54,150 nt of DNA from positions 1 to 54,150 of the forward strand of contig JAETRR010000027.1 of the NCBI GenBank assembly GCA_021770065.1, in the 5' to 3' direction. The position numbers and the translations under genes were made by a program. Origin of the DNA: Lachnoclostridium sp. (lineage in GTDB: Bacteria > Bacillota > Clostridia > Lachnospirales > Lachnospiraceae). Shown one piece after another: positions 1 through 8,782 of the stretch. The notes beneath the pieces were generated by a model, which searched no databases, was not told the DNA's origin, and saw only the letters and a program-made list of their open reading frames with translations. How positions within the stretch are numbered: the first letter of the stretch is position 1; each line of letters starts with the position of its first letter.

Positions 1-219
1 TTCAGTATATTTGCATGGACATTTATTTATTACTGTCTAATTTCAATATTAGACAAAATATAATTTTAAATTTTGTATTATACAAATCCAACGGATAACT
101 TTTAATTATCCTTTATAAACCCTCTCCCCACCCTGCCCAACACAAAAATCGACAATCAGTTCCAACCGTACTCCCCAATGTTTTCTTATATAATCGAAAG
201 AAAACAAAGGAGACCACAT
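1..219. other. Upstream region of the integrase, no gene seen
   Basis: This AT-rich stretch has no convincing coding sequence. It holds a perfect 7-bp stem hairpin at 35-54 (GTCTAAT, 6-nt loop, ATTAGAC) and a small dyad near 73-88 (TTTGTA, TTA, TACAAA). A TATAAT at 189-194 may be the -10 box of the integrase, but I see no good -35 at 17 bp. Small dyads beside an integrase gene can be recombinase binding or attachment sites, but no duplicated att core is visible here. Confidence 0.35.
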
Positions 220-1257
220 ATGAAAACAAAAGAGAAAAGAACCACAAATGCAGTACATCAACTATCCACACCCAAGACACTAAGTGGCCCCGAACACAAA
301 GCATCAACTAGATTTGATGCTCTCACAGCCCAATGGCTAAAAAACGTAAAGCTGAGAATCAAGGAATCCTCTTACGTGAAGTACTATAATATGGCCCAAA
401 ACCATATTATCCCGACTCTGGGCGAATATCAGACGGATAAGCTGACCACGGAAGCTGTGGAACAGTTTGTGCAGAAAAAACTCATCAGTGGGAAGAGGGA
501 TGGAAGTGGAGGCTTGTCAGAAAAGACAGTAAAAGATATCTTGGCAATTCTAAAGGAAATATGCCTTTATGCAGCAGGACTGGATATTGAAGTTCCCTGC
601 CGGTTTGAACTGATTAAAATAAGACGCCGTGATCTGGAGGTACAGGTTTTGGATGGTCAGAATTACATGCAACTGGTACGTTTTCTATTTCATGATCACC
701 ACCCAAGAAAAACAGGCATTCTCCTAAGTCTGTATATGGGATTGCGGCTGGGTGAGGTCTGTGCGTTAAAGCGCCAGCACATATTATATAAAGAACAAAT
801 CCTGTGCATACGCAGTACTATGCAGAGGATCCAAAATGTAGAAGGAGAGGGGAAAAGACGAACAAAAGTTATTGTCACGGATCCCAAGAGCAGCAGTTCC
901 GTCCGTGATATTCCCATACCGCCGTTTCTGATGGAGCGGCTGGAAGATTTCCGGAAACTTCCGGAGGATGCATATCTTTTGACGGGAAGAACGGATCGTT
1001 TTATTGAGCCGCGGACACTGGAATACACATTAAAGCGTTATCTGCAAAACTGCAGTATGGAATATGTAAATTATCATGCCCTCCGCCATACATTTGCAAC
1101 CAGATGTATGGAGGAGGGTTTTGATGCAAAATCACTAAGTGAAATACTGGGTCATTCCAATGTAAATATTACACTGAACCGCTATGTACATTCTTCAATG
1201 GAACAGAAACGAAAGAATATGGGGAGAATTGTGCCATATAAGGAGTTTGTATCATAG
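220..1257 (+). CDS. Tyrosine recombinase / phage-type integrase
   Basis: This 345-aa site-specific recombinase cuts and rejoins DNA through a tyrosine. A SAM-like N-terminal core-binding domain lies at about residues 30-125 and the catalytic domain at about 145-335. The catalytic set is visible: Arg176 (GLRLGE), Lys223 (DPKSS), His286-x-x-Arg289 (HALRH), His312 (LGHSN) and the nucleophile Tyr322. I start it at 220 because AAAGGAGA lies just upstream. The in-frame ATG at 178 has no ribosome site. It ends convergently to the Rpn gene across a large palindrome. It resembles integrases of conjugative elements and phages, but no other mobility genes are in the window, so it may be a remnant or an element edge. 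Its target site is unknown. Confidence 0.9.
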   Translation: MKTKEKRTTNAVHQLSTPKTLSGPEHKASTRFDALTAQWLKNVKLRIKESSYVKYYNMAQNHIIPTLGEYQTDKLTTEAVEQFVQKKLISGKRDGSGGLSEKTVKDILAILKEICLYAAGLDIEVPCRFELIKIRRRDLEVQVLDGQNYMQLVRFLFHDHHPRKTGILLSLYMGLRLGEVCALKRQHILYKEQILCIRSTMQRIQNVEGEGKRRTKVIVTDPKSSSSVRDIPIPPFLMERLEDFRKLPEDAYLLTGRTDRFIEPRTLEYTLKRYLQNCSMEYVNYHALRHTFATRCMEEGFDAKSLSEILGHSNVNITLNRYVHSSMEQKRKNMGRIVPYKEFVS

Positions 1258-1286
1258 TGAGAATTTTGAATTTATTAGAGTAAAGC

Positions 1287-1397
1287 ATGGAGGCTGTCGC
1301 AAAATAAGGCAGCAGACATTTCCATATCCGTTGTCCGGACGGCTCTCGAACACTGGATATTGGAAAAGCCTGCTGCCTTATTTCGCGACAGCCCCAT
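1287..1397. repeat. MITE-like near-perfect inverted repeat
   Basis: The arms at about 1292-1316 and 1369-1393 pair over some 24 bases with one mismatch (GGCTGTCGCA.. and ..GCGACAGCC). ATGG at 1287-1290 and CCAT at 1394-1397 extend the pairing. Inside, TCCATATCC pairs with GGATATTGGA, leaving a short GC-rich loop. The whole is a roughly 110-bp fold-back without coding capacity, between two convergent genes. It fits a miniature inverted-repeat element moved in trans by a transposase, or a bidirectional terminator. No U-tract follows either arm, which favours the repeat reading. Confidence 0.65.
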
Positions 1398-1432
1398 CAT
1401 AAAATCTCTTTTGGCAAACTTATTATTGCATT

Positions 1433-2275
1433 TTATGACAGGATCTCTGTCACTTCTTCAAAAGTAAGTCCACATATCCCGGCAATTTCTTCCGCTGTTT
1501 TCCCTTGCATATGCAGTTTGAAAATCTTTTTTGTTTTTTCCAGACCTTCGCCATACCCTTCGTCATATCCTTCTTCTCTTGCTTCCTCACGTTCGTAATA
1601 ACGCTCTTCCCATGCCTGCATATATCTGACCCCTACCTCCTCGTTGGTCTTTACCTTACAAACACGATTATGTATACGCTTGATCCGTTCACTTTCTGCC
1701 TGGCCGGCTGTTTTATCCGTGGTATGTTCCAGGTAATGCAGAAATTCTGCCAGCTCGGGAGTAATCTCTTCCGGGTTTTTCCCTCTGGTGTTCAAAAAGA
1801 TTCTTATGGCACCATCCCCCAGCTCGCATTCCGGTACTTCCACACATGCGGCACGGAAGGTATAGCGGTACTTTCCGTATCCGAAGAGATCAAAGGGCAT
1901 TATCATAATGATGTAGGACTGATTGAGCAGGTTATAGTTCGGAACTCCCGGTTCCAGCAAAGAAGTATCTATAAGCGCCTGGTAATACCGGCTTCGTCTG
2001 GCCAGATCTGCTTTCCGTTTTTGCTGCATTTCCGTATTGTAGACAATATGCTCCTCATCAACCGAAAATACGTCCAGACGAATACTTCTGGCCAAAGGGG
2101 ATACCCTAAGCTCTTTTTCTACTGCGATTCGTTCCAGCAGGGGGATTTCCCTGCCAAAGATAATGCTTAAGATGTCCTGCTGGGCTTGCGGATCCTCCAT
2201 AACCTCATCAAACAGAAAGCGATCTGTAAGGTTTAGATCTTTTAATGGTTTGATTTCCCTATTTCGTTGTGTCAC
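1433..2275 (-). CDS. Rpn-family PD-(D/E)XK nuclease / transposase-like protein
   Basis: This 280-aa protein belongs to the Rpn (YhgA-like, PDDEXK_2) group, DNA endonucleases tied to RecA-independent recombination. Asp68 (RLDVF) and the E-x-Q pair Glu82/Gln84 (NTEMQ) form the PD-(D/E)XK core, followed by a Lys/Arg-rich helix. The C-terminus has an acidic Glu/Gly/Tyr-rich stretch (about 225-245) and a helix-turn-helix-like end. The start is a GTG at 2275, preceded by AAGGAG at the right distance; the nearby ATG at 2280 is out of frame and runs into a stop. Such genes are often multicopy in Lachnospiraceae. There is no sign of a link to sugar synthesis. Confidence 0.85.
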   Translation of the reverse strand: MTQRNREIKPLKDLNLTDRFLFDEVMEDPQAQQDILSIIFGREIPLLERIAVEKELRVSPLARSIRLDVFSVDEEHIVYNTEMQQKRKADLARRSRYYQALIDTSLLEPGVPNYNLLNQSYIIMIMPFDLFGYGKYRYTFRAACVEVPECELGDGAIRIFLNTRGKNPEEITPELAEFLHYLEHTTDKTAGQAESERIKRIHNRVCKVKTNEEVGVRYMQAWEERYYEREEAREEGYDEGYGEGLEKTKKIFKLHMQGKTAEEIAGICGLTFEEVTEILS

Positions 2276-2516
2276 TTCATATTCTCCTTTATTTTAACAT
2301 ATATTTCTGCCTTTTCAAAGGCCGTAATTTTTTCTTTTGTAAATGTAAATGGTTCAGCAGTTGGAAAATTTAGGAAAGATTGTTTCCCATAGAATATATT
2401 GACATGAAGCTTATGTGAGTATGTTCATAATATCATTACTGGAAAAATTATACAAGCCTTTTAACGCTCCATCTCCGCCAATATTTCCGCAGATGCTTCC
2501 TTTCCCTGTAACTTTG

Positions 2517-2525
2517 TGGTATACT
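2517..2525 (+). promoter_or_regulatory. Extended -10 promoter for ugd
   Basis: TG-G-TATACT is an extended -10 element, with only a weak -35 (TTCCTT at 2497-2502, 17 bp spacing). It would start transcription near 2532, about 40 nt before the ugd start codon. An ATG at 2415 in the same frame lies upstream of this promoter and is unlikely to be used. Confidence 0.5.
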
Positions 2526-2570
2526 AAACCAGTAAAAAATAAGAATACTATATTACAAAGGTGGAAAATA

Positions 2571-3863
2571 ATGAAAATAGCAGTAGCAGGAACAGGTTAT
2601 GTTGGACTGGTAGCAGGCGTATGCTTTGCAGAGGTAGGACACCAGGTGACCTGTGTGGATGTGGATGAAGCAAAGGTAAAGCTGATGAAGTCGGGCACAA
2701 GCCCCATTTACGAACAGGATCTGGAAGAACTGATGCAGAAAAATTACGCGGCAGGCAGGCTTGATTACACTACAGATTATGTGACGGCATACAAGGAAGC
2801 TGACGCGATCTTTATCGGAGTCGGGACCCCTGAGCGGCCGGACGGCTCTGCAGAGCTGTCCTACATTGCAACTGTTGCCCGTCAGATAGCGGAAAATGTA
2901 GTCCATGACTGCCTTGTAGTCGTGAAATCTACCGTTCCGGTAGGAACAAATGACAAAGTAGAGCAGTTTATCAAAGATTTCCTGGTCAATGATGTGAAGG
3001 TAGAGGTGGCAAGCAACCCGGAATTCCTGGCTCAAGGAACGGCAGTCCATGACACGCTGCATGCTGCAAGAATCATCATCGGAACGGAAAGCCCGGAAGC
3101 AGAGGCAAAATTAAAAGAGATCTATGAGCCGTTCCATCTGCCCATTGTATCCGTAAAGCGCAGAAGCGCCGAGATGATCAAATATGCCAGCAATGATTTC
3201 CTGGCGCTGAAGATCTCGTATATGAATGATATTGCCAATCTCTGCGAGCTGGTTGGTGCAGACATTGAGGACGTGGCAGAGGGCATGTCTTACGATGAGC
3301 GTATCGGAAAGCGGTTTCTGAATGCCGGAATCGGTTACGGCGGAAGCTGCTTTCCGAAAGATACAAAAGCATTGGAATATCTGGCAAATCAGAACCACTA
3401 TGAGCTGAAAACCGTAAAGGCGGCCATTGAGGTAAATAAAGAGCAGAAGCTTCTGCTGTTTAAAAAGGCATCCAGACGTCTGATTACATTCCACGGACTG
3501 AAGGTTGCCGTACTGGGCCTTACCTTTAAGCCGGGGACGGATGATTTAAGAGAGGCGCCTTCCCTGGACAATGTTCCGCTGCTTCTAGAGGCCGGAGCAG
3601 ATATTTATGCTTATGATCCCATAGGAGCAGGGCGCTTCAGAGAGAGGTTTCCTGAAGGGATTCAATATACGGAGACCATAGAAGAGGCATTACAGGGGGC
3701 AAATGTCTGCTTTGCCTTTACCGAGTGGGAGGAGATCCGGAATATCACTCCCCGGCAGTTCAAGGAATGGATGCGCACAGCGCTTTTGTATGACGGAAGA
3801 AATATGTATGACAAGACTGCCATGGAAGAAGCAGGCGTGGAATATTACGGAGTAGGAAGATAG
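2571..3863 (+). CDS. ugd: UDP-glucose 6-dehydrogenase
   Basis: This cytosolic enzyme oxidises UDP-glucose to UDP-glucuronate with two NAD+. The 430-aa length is typical. The N-terminal Rossmann fold starts at residue 1 (GTGYVG at 7-12). The catalytic Cys260 lies in GYGGSCFPKDT, with Lys204 and Asp264 in the expected places, and the C-terminal UDP-binding domain contains GLTFKPGTDDLR. AAAGGTGG precedes the chosen ATG. It is 10 nt upstream of a UDP-glucuronate epimerase, so the pair should make UDP-GlcA and UDP-GalA for the acidic sugars of the polymer. Confidence 0.96.
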   Translation: MKIAVAGTGYVGLVAGVCFAEVGHQVTCVDVDEAKVKLMKSGTSPIYEQDLEELMQKNYAAGRLDYTTDYVTAYKEADAIFIGVGTPERPDGSAELSYIATVARQIAENVVHDCLVVVKSTVPVGTNDKVEQFIKDFLVNDVKVEVASNPEFLAQGTAVHDTLHAARIIIGTESPEAEAKLKEIYEPFHLPIVSVKRRSAEMIKYASNDFLALKISYMNDIANLCELVGADIEDVAEGMSYDERIGKRFLNAGIGYGGSCFPKDTKALEYLANQNHYELKTVKAAIEVNKEQKLLLFKKASRRLITFHGLKVAVLGLTFKPGTDDLREAPSLDNVPLLLEAGADIYAYDPIGAGRFRERFPEGIQYTETIEEALQGANVCFAFTEWEEIRNITPRQFKEWMRTALLYDGRNMYDKTAMEEAGVEYYGVGR

Positions 3864-3873
3864 GAAGACATAT

Positions 3874-4944
3874 ATGCTTGAGAAAAATATACAGTTATCC
3901 GGCAAGACAGTGCTGGTCACAGGGGCAGCCGGATTTATCGGAGCCAATCTGATTATGGCGCTGCTGAAGTCAGATAGTGGGATTAAGATTATAGGACTGG
4001 ATAATCTCAATGATTATTATGATGTTTCACTTAAAGAGTTCCGGCTTAATCAGATTCAGTCCCTATGTGAAAAAAGCACAGACAGCTTTATTTTTATTAA
4101 AGGCGATCTTGCAGACAGGGCGCTGGTGGATGAGATTTTCCGTAAGTATCAGCCTGCGGTTGTAGTGAATCTGGCAGCACAGGCGGGCGTAAGATACAGT
4201 ATCGCCAATCCGGATGCTTATATACAGTCAAATATGATTGGATTTTACAATATACTGGAAGCCTGCCGCCACAGCTATGACAATGGGGCCGCAGGCGTGG
4301 AACATCTGGTTTATGCAAGTTCGTCCTCCGTGTATGGCAGCAATCATAAGATACCGTATTCTACTAAGGATAAGGTGGATAATCCGGTATCGCTGTATGC
4401 AGCAACCAAGAAATCCAACGAGTTGTTTGCCCATGCCTATGCGAAACTTTATGGAATTCCTTCTACAGGCTTACGTTTCTTTACGGTCTATGGGCCTGCC
4501 GGGCGTCCAGATATGGCTTATTTCAGCTTCACTAATAAACTGCTGGCCGGGGAAAAGATTCAGATTTTTAATTACGGGAATTGTAAGCGTGATTTTACCT
4601 ATGTGGATGATATAGTTACAGGCGTCATAGAGGTAATGCAGCGCAGTCCGCTGCCAAATGAGGACGGAGTGAAATATAAGGTTTATAATATCGGCAATCA
4701 GCAGCCGGAGAATCTTCTGGATTTTGTGGATATTCTGCAGGAGGAATTAAAGAGAGCGGATATACTGCCGAAGGACTATGATTTTGATGCCTGCAAAGAA
4801 CTGGTAGGCATGCAGCCGGGGGACGTGGAAGTTACCTTTGCGGATGTTTCGGAACTGGTAAAGGATACGGGGTTTAAGCCGGAGACGTCTCTGAGGGAAG
4901 GGCTTAGGAGGTTTGCAGAGTGGTATAAGAGTTATTACGGTTAA
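3874..4944 (+). CDS. UDP-glucuronate 4-epimerase (extended SDR)
   Basis: This 356-aa extended SDR most resembles the UDP-GlcA 4-epimerase (CapI/GAE) branch, which interconverts UDP-glucuronate and UDP-galacturonate using bound NAD+. The cofactor motif TGAAGFIG is at 16-23 and the catalytic pair Tyr175-x3-Lys179 (YAATK) is clear, with the serine run SSSS at 149-152. The NLNDYYD segment near 44-50 is typical of this branch. It directly follows ugd, which supports the substrate choice. A UDP-glucose 4-epimerase role is the alternative, but the context argues against it. Confidence 0.87.
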   Translation: MLEKNIQLSGKTVLVTGAAGFIGANLIMALLKSDSGIKIIGLDNLNDYYDVSLKEFRLNQIQSLCEKSTDSFIFIKGDLADRALVDEIFRKYQPAVVVNLAAQAGVRYSIANPDAYIQSNMIGFYNILEACRHSYDNGAAGVEHLVYASSSSVYGSNHKIPYSTKDKVDNPVSLYAATKKSNELFAHAYAKLYGIPSTGLRFFTVYGPAGRPDMAYFSFTNKLLAGEKIQIFNYGNCKRDFTYVDDIVTGVIEVMQRSPLPNEDGVKYKVYNIGNQQPENLLDFVDILQEELKRADILPKDYDFDACKELVGMQPGDVEVTFADVSELVKDTGFKPETSLREGLRRFAEWYKSYYG

Positions 4945-4953
4945 GTATCCTCA

Positions 4954-5005
4954 GCGGGCAATGAGCCAGGCGCCGTGCCTGCACGGGAATTTGGCGAATG
5001 CCGCG
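4954..5005. repeat. Dispersed palindromic repeat, copy 1
   Basis: An imperfect palindrome: GCGGGCAATGAGCCA on the left pairs with TTGGCGAATGCCGC on the right, around a CCGTG-CCTG-CACGG centre. It sits between convergent genes. A second element with the same GGGCAAYGAGCCA opening and TTTGGCG closing lies at 6368-6409. It may act as a terminator for the 2571-4944 operon, but no U-tract follows. Confidence 0.55.
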
Positions 5006-5009
5006 AGGA

Positions 5010-6332
5010 TCAAATACCTCGCAGCAAGCTTGATGCCCCGTCAGCTTGCTGTGGGGTATTTGGCTTAGAAATTGATTCATAAATCTGGTAATAGGAATCA
5101 ATATTTTTCTGCATATGATGAGTCTGGGATGCCTTTTGTCTTTCTGCCGCGGAAAACCTTTCAGCCAATGCATCATCTTCAAAGATACGTTTTACATAAT
5201 GAGCCAGCATATATGGTTCATCAAAGGGATAACAGAAGCCCTCCCGGTTATGGGCCAGCATACTGGTAATTCCGCCTGCGTCTGAAGCCACTGCAGGTGT
5301 TCCTAACAGCATGGCTTCCCCCAGGGAATTGGGAGAATTTTCAATTGCGGACGGCAGGACAAATACATGTGCGCGCAGATACTGTTCTTTCATCTCGGTT
5401 TCGTTTAACTGCCTGCCTAAAAAAATGATATTTTTTTCAAGCTTCCACTTTTTTATTAGTTTTCTTATATAATGGTGATAATATGTCTGCTTTAATTTTT
5501 CTTTTATGTCTGGCTTAAACAGATTCTTACCGGTTGTAATAAGTCTGGCATCGGGATATTCTTTCACAATGTCTTGAAAGGCTTCCAAAAGCATGTGAAA
5601 CCCTTTCAAAGGGTATTCCCACTGGGTTACAAAGATGGAATGCCGCTGACAATTCTCCAGTTTCCATTGCCCTTCGTAAAAGGAGGCTCTGAGAATTTCA
5701 TTTCCCCGGTGATACACTGCATTGGGATTTATTGCTTTTGTACAGGCCAGATCCCACTCCGTGCGCCCGATAATGTGAGAAGCTTTCTGCAGGGCTTTTA
5801 CTTCATAGATACCCCGCATATCAAATTGCTTTCTGGCATTGTGAATGCTGTCGCATCTGACGAAATCCCGGAATGTTCTGCCATATATGACTCTTACAGG
5901 CAGATTTGCATAATAGTGCCTGGCGCAGACAGAAACCAGTCCCTGTATACTGATAACTGCATGGGGCAGGAGTCCTTTTTTTTCGCAGGCGTTTATCATT
6001 GCCAGTGTATGAGGGTATTCACTTCCCCATATATGGATAACGTCCGGTTCTGTGAGGTTTAATACGGTTTCAAAAAATTCCTCCTGTTCCGGTGCGTAAT
6101 GCTGCGGATTGAGCGTATTCTGAAAAAAACTGTAGTATGAAACAGTTTTCGTCTGCCCCTTAAGAGCTTGTCCCTTTTTACTCACCGGAAAGAGGACTGT
6201 TAAGCTGTAACCGGGGTTTTTCCCCAGAGTATCAGCCAGAACATTGATCCATCCGCCCACATTCAGAACAGGCGCATGAATTTCCCGGGCAATCAAAGAG
6301 GGAATAATATTGCAAAGCCATAAGATCTTCAT
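5010..6332 (-). CDS. Glycosyltransferase family 4 (GT-B)
   Basis: A 440-aa retaining GT-B glycosyltransferase, expected at the inner membrane face adding a sugar to an Und-PP-linked acceptor. The N-terminal acceptor domain spans about 1-200, and the donor domain carries ENSPNSLGEAM with the two glutamates of the E-x7-E signature, then GTPAVASDAGG. I start at 6332 (MKILWLCN), which follows GGAGACA; the longer frame to 6578 would run through the neighbouring gene's end. The last ~17 residues are encoded by one arm-pair of a hairpin (5012-5061). Donor and linkage cannot be read from sequence. Confidence 0.85.
   Translation of the reverse strand: MKILWLCNIIPSLIAREIHAPVLNVGGWINVLADTLGKNPGYSLTVLFPVSKKGQALKGQTKTVSYYSFFQNTLNPQHYAPEQEEFFETVLNLTEPDVIHIWGSEYPHTLAMINACEKKGLLPHAVISIQGLVSVCARHYYANLPVRVIYGRTFRDFVRCDSIHNARKQFDMRGIYEVKALQKASHIIGRTEWDLACTKAINPNAVYHRGNEILRASFYEGQWKLENCQRHSIFVTQWEYPLKGFHMLLEAFQDIVKEYPDARLITTGKNLFKPDIKEKLKQTYYHHYIRKLIKKWKLEKNIIFLGRQLNETEMKEQYLRAHVFVLPSAIENSPNSLGEAMLLGTPAVASDAGGITSMLAHNREGFCYPFDEPYMLAHYVKRIFEDDALAERFSAAERQKASQTHHMQKNIDSYYQIYESISKPNTPQQADGASSLLRGI
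5012..5061. terminator. Hairpin over the 3' end of the GT4 gene
   Basis: AAATACCTCGCAGCAAGCTT (5012-5031) pairs with CAGCTTGCTGTGGGGTATTT (5042-5061) with few wobbles around a 10-nt loop. It lies inside the last codons of the minus-strand gene and just past the plus-strand epimerase gene, so it could stop or stabilise transcripts from either side. Confidence 0.5.
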
Positions 6333-6367
6333 ATGTGTTTGTGTCTCCAATATATTTTTATTCCCAC

Positions 6368-6409
6368 GGGCAACGAGCCAAACGGACATGCCGGCATGTC
6401 CATTTGGCG
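6368..6409. repeat. Dispersed palindromic repeat, copy 2
   Basis: GCCAAACGGACATG at 6377-6390 pairs almost perfectly with CATGCCGGCATGTCC..TTTGGC on the other side, so the stem is about 16 bp with essentially no loop. It shares its ends with the element at 4954-5005. It lies between two minus-strand glycosyltransferase genes, where it may tune the transcript rather than end it. Confidence 0.6.
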
Positions 6410-7228
6410 CTAGGGTTTCTTGAGTAAAATTTTGATATAAGGCGTAATACTGCTTGCGCAGGCGCTTACAAGCCCATAATGTTTCCTTACGAAATAAAAC
6501 CATGGACGCAAAGGAAGGCCTTTTGGGCTTTCTTTTTTCTTCAGACGCTCTTTCCGCGGAAGCGTAACATCTCTCCAAGTTCCCTCAAGGGGATTATCGG
6601 CACAGACACCGACAAAAAAGTCGGATGCGACAATAGGAATGTTCATATTCGATGCTTCCAGACCATAATCATAATCTCCCATGGCATGGACATAATGCCC
6701 GTCAATATTTGGAAGAACTTTAAATACTGCTGTGGGAAGCAGTACACAATTGGCATTGAAAGAATCACAAATCCGCCGCCGCTCCTGCGACATTATAATT
6801 TCAAAAGCCGGTTTAAACCGGGACTTTTTTAAGACGCCGCCGTAAGACAGATTTCCCTCATTATCACAGGCGGCACCTGCAAGGATTTCATCTCTGCTGA
6901 CGGCATAGCCTTCTAATTTTTCAATGGCGTGGGAAAAGAAGGTGACATCATCATTAAAGAGCAGAATCCAGTCATATGCGTCACAGGATTCTTTTGCGGC
7001 ATGAATTCCCAGCCGCATGCCCCCGGAATAATAACATTGTCCGTTCCCTGAAATTACCCGAATATTTTTATAAGCAAGCAGGGCCTCCTTAGTCCCGTCT
7101 GAACTGTTATCATCTACTGCAATAAAAGAGAAATCGATAGAAGGATTCCCAAGCATAAGGCTGTCCAGACATTTTAAGGTTTTTTCTTTGCGGTTGTAAC
7201 AGGTAAATATTCCCAGTATCTTTGACAT
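6410..7228 (-). CDS. Glycosyltransferase family 2 (GT-A)
   Basis: A 272-aa inverting GT-A enzyme. The nucleotide-binding Asp39-Asp40 (AVDDNSSDG) and the metal-binding NDD at 92-94 (LLFNDDV) are clear, followed by a typical acceptor segment with HAMGDYDYG. It lacks membrane segments apart from a hydrophobic C-terminus. The pattern resembles rhamnosyl- or GlcNAc-transferases that work on the growing repeat unit. It starts 6 nt after the polymerase-like gene ends, with GAGG upstream, so the two are cotranscribed on the minus strand. Confidence 0.85.
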   Translation of the reverse strand: MSKILGIFTCYNRKEKTLKCLDSLMLGNPSIDFSFIAVDDNSSDGTKEALLAYKNIRVISGNGQCYYSGGMRLGIHAAKESCDAYDWILLFNDDVTFFSHAIEKLEGYAVSRDEILAGAACDNEGNLSYGGVLKKSRFKPAFEIIMSQERRRICDSFNANCVLLPTAVFKVLPNIDGHYVHAMGDYDYGLEASNMNIPIVASDFFVGVCADNPLEGTWRDVTLPRKERLKKKESPKGLPLRPWFYFVRKHYGLVSACASSITPYIKILLKKP

Positions 7229-7234
7229 CTCTAA

Positions 7235-8446
7235 TTATTCCTCTGCAGCGCTCTTTTTTAATGCAAGCCGGTATCCATGGAGAGTTCCGTTAATAAAACA
7301 CCAAGGGAGGAGGTACAACACGCTTGCATCCAGTGCCGGTTCTACCAAATAGTATAATATAAATGCAAAATAAAGACTGCTCAGAATATATTTCGTATCA
7401 GAAGACACAAGGTCTGATACCAGCAATCTGACAATATCAATGAAACTTAGAATCGTATATGCGGCAAACAATGTAAATGGGATCAGGCCTGCAGCGTTTG
7501 CAAGGTCCAGCCATACATTATGAGCATATTTGAGACCGGCCAGATCCATCTGATATCCCCCCATGGGATAAACAAACAATTGTTTTACTGCACTTATCTG
7601 TGCCTGGAACCGGATGTTATTTAAGATTCCTCCGTTTCTCTTTAACCAGTCATATTGTAAAAGAGAGGTATGCTGATGTATAAAGAACCATACTGCTATA
7701 ATCAGTATAATGGGAAGTATAAACCATATAGGTGACACTTTTTTTGCAAACCTGCCCCAGTCTATGCGCTTATAGTTTAAGATGCACCATAAAAAGCATT
7801 CCAGAATTAACATGATCCCCCAGATTACCAGGGAAGTTCTGGACATGGTGATAACAGAAATATAGAGAAAAAATATACTGCTGAGAAGTATAAACAGACT
7901 GGCAGGAAATTGCTTCCGTATGAAAAGGAGCGCAGAAAAAAACAGTGATAAAACCGGTAAAAAATACAGAACCTGCTGTGTGGCAGCGGGGGAAGTCCCA
8001 TCCCACATATCCAGCCATGCCCGGGCGTTTCCTGAAAAACCATTCTGCAGAAACAATATAGAATTTAAAATTCCATGTATGGAGTAGCCGATCACAATCG
8101 TACAGGCCATCAGATAAACGGCCCGTTTCTGTTCTTTATTATCGGATGAATTACAAATCAGATATTTTCCCATGAAAGCAAATATTGTCGGCAATAAGAC
8201 AATATATGCGATTCCCAGAGCATTGGTATGTATGATCAGGGTGTAAGACAGCATAGAAGCAAAAAGCAGCAGCTCTCGCACGCCGATTAGAATTCTTTTC
8301 TGCAGAAAAGAAAAAAGGCAGCAGGCGGCTATTCCCAGCAGAATCATGATTTTATTTGATAAAACCGGTATCTGTATAAAAAAGCATAAAATGATAAAGT
8401 AAGTCACAGCAAAAAAGACAAAAGACAGGTGTTGATTTTTGTTCAT
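7235..8446 (-). CDS. O-antigen polymerase/ligase family membrane protein (Wzy-like)
   Basis: This 403-aa protein has about ten to eleven hydrophobic segments. A larger outside loop comes before KRNGGILNNIRFQAQ, and later AHNVWLDLANAAG matches the conserved H-N of the O-antigen ligase/polymerase superfamily (Wzy_C). Such proteins polymerise Und-PP-linked repeat units, or ligate the finished polymer, on the outer face. AAGGAG lies ahead of the ATG. A second protein of this superfamily is at 31676, so polymerase and ligase roles may be split between them. Confidence 0.78.
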   Translation of the reverse strand: MNKNQHLSFVFFAVTYFIILCFFIQIPVLSNKIMILLGIAACCLFSFLQKRILIGVRELLLFASMLSYTLIIHTNALGIAYIVLLPTIFAFMGKYLICNSSDNKEQKRAVYLMACTIVIGYSIHGILNSILFLQNGFSGNARAWLDMWDGTSPAATQQVLYFLPVLSLFFSALLFIRKQFPASLFILLSSIFFLYISVITMSRTSLVIWGIMLILECFLWCILNYKRIDWGRFAKKVSPIWFILPIILIIAVWFFIHQHTSLLQYDWLKRNGGILNNIRFQAQISAVKQLFVYPMGGYQMDLAGLKYAHNVWLDLANAAGLIPFTLFAAYTILSFIDIVRLLVSDLVSSDTKYILSSLYFAFILYYLVEPALDASVLYLLPWCFINGTLHGYRLALKKSAAEE

Positions 8447-8782
8447 AAAAATTCTCCTTAACAGTTCAGATGCATATATTCAGCTGATTTATCTCATATA
8501 ACTTTAGCATAGAAAAGAAATTAGTGCAAATTTAATAATACCCAAAATCAACCTTTATGATACCATATCTCTTATATCACTCTTCTTCCGAGGGAATTCC
8601 ATATAGTTTCCAAATAAAGAACAGAGACAGTCATTATAATTATTCTGTTGAAAAACAGACAAAGTGCTTTAAAAATATGGAAAAAGGAGGTAAATTAACA
8701 ATATCATAGCAGAAAGCCGATTACATTGCAATAAAATAAGGGTTATGGTATGATAGATAAAAATTTGAAAGGTGGGGAAATA
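8447..8782. other. Divergent intergenic region with orphan ribosome site
   Basis: About 336 nt separate the minus-strand polymerase gene from the plus-strand GT4 gene. It holds a hairpin at 8644-8659 (TCTGTT, GAAA, AACAGA) and a consensus Shine-Dalgarno AAGGAGG at 8684-8690 with no usable start codon behind it (only TAAATTAACAATATCATAG). A real promoter lies at 8726-8754. The orphan site may be the scar of a deleted gene. Confidence 0.5.
8726..8754 (+). promoter_or_regulatory. Sigma-A promoter of the 8783 operon
   Basis: TTGCAA (8726-8731), 17 bp, TATGAT (8749-8754). The predicted start of transcription, near 8761, lies downstream of the in-frame ATG at 8750, which therefore cannot be the start codon of the next gene. 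Confidence 0.65.

Noticed and set aside
1..2570. Invertible promoter controlled by the integrase, as in some capsule loci
   Set aside because: I could not find a promoter bounded by paired inverted repeats near ugd or the integrase. The only large inverted repeat (1287-1397) has no promoter inside.
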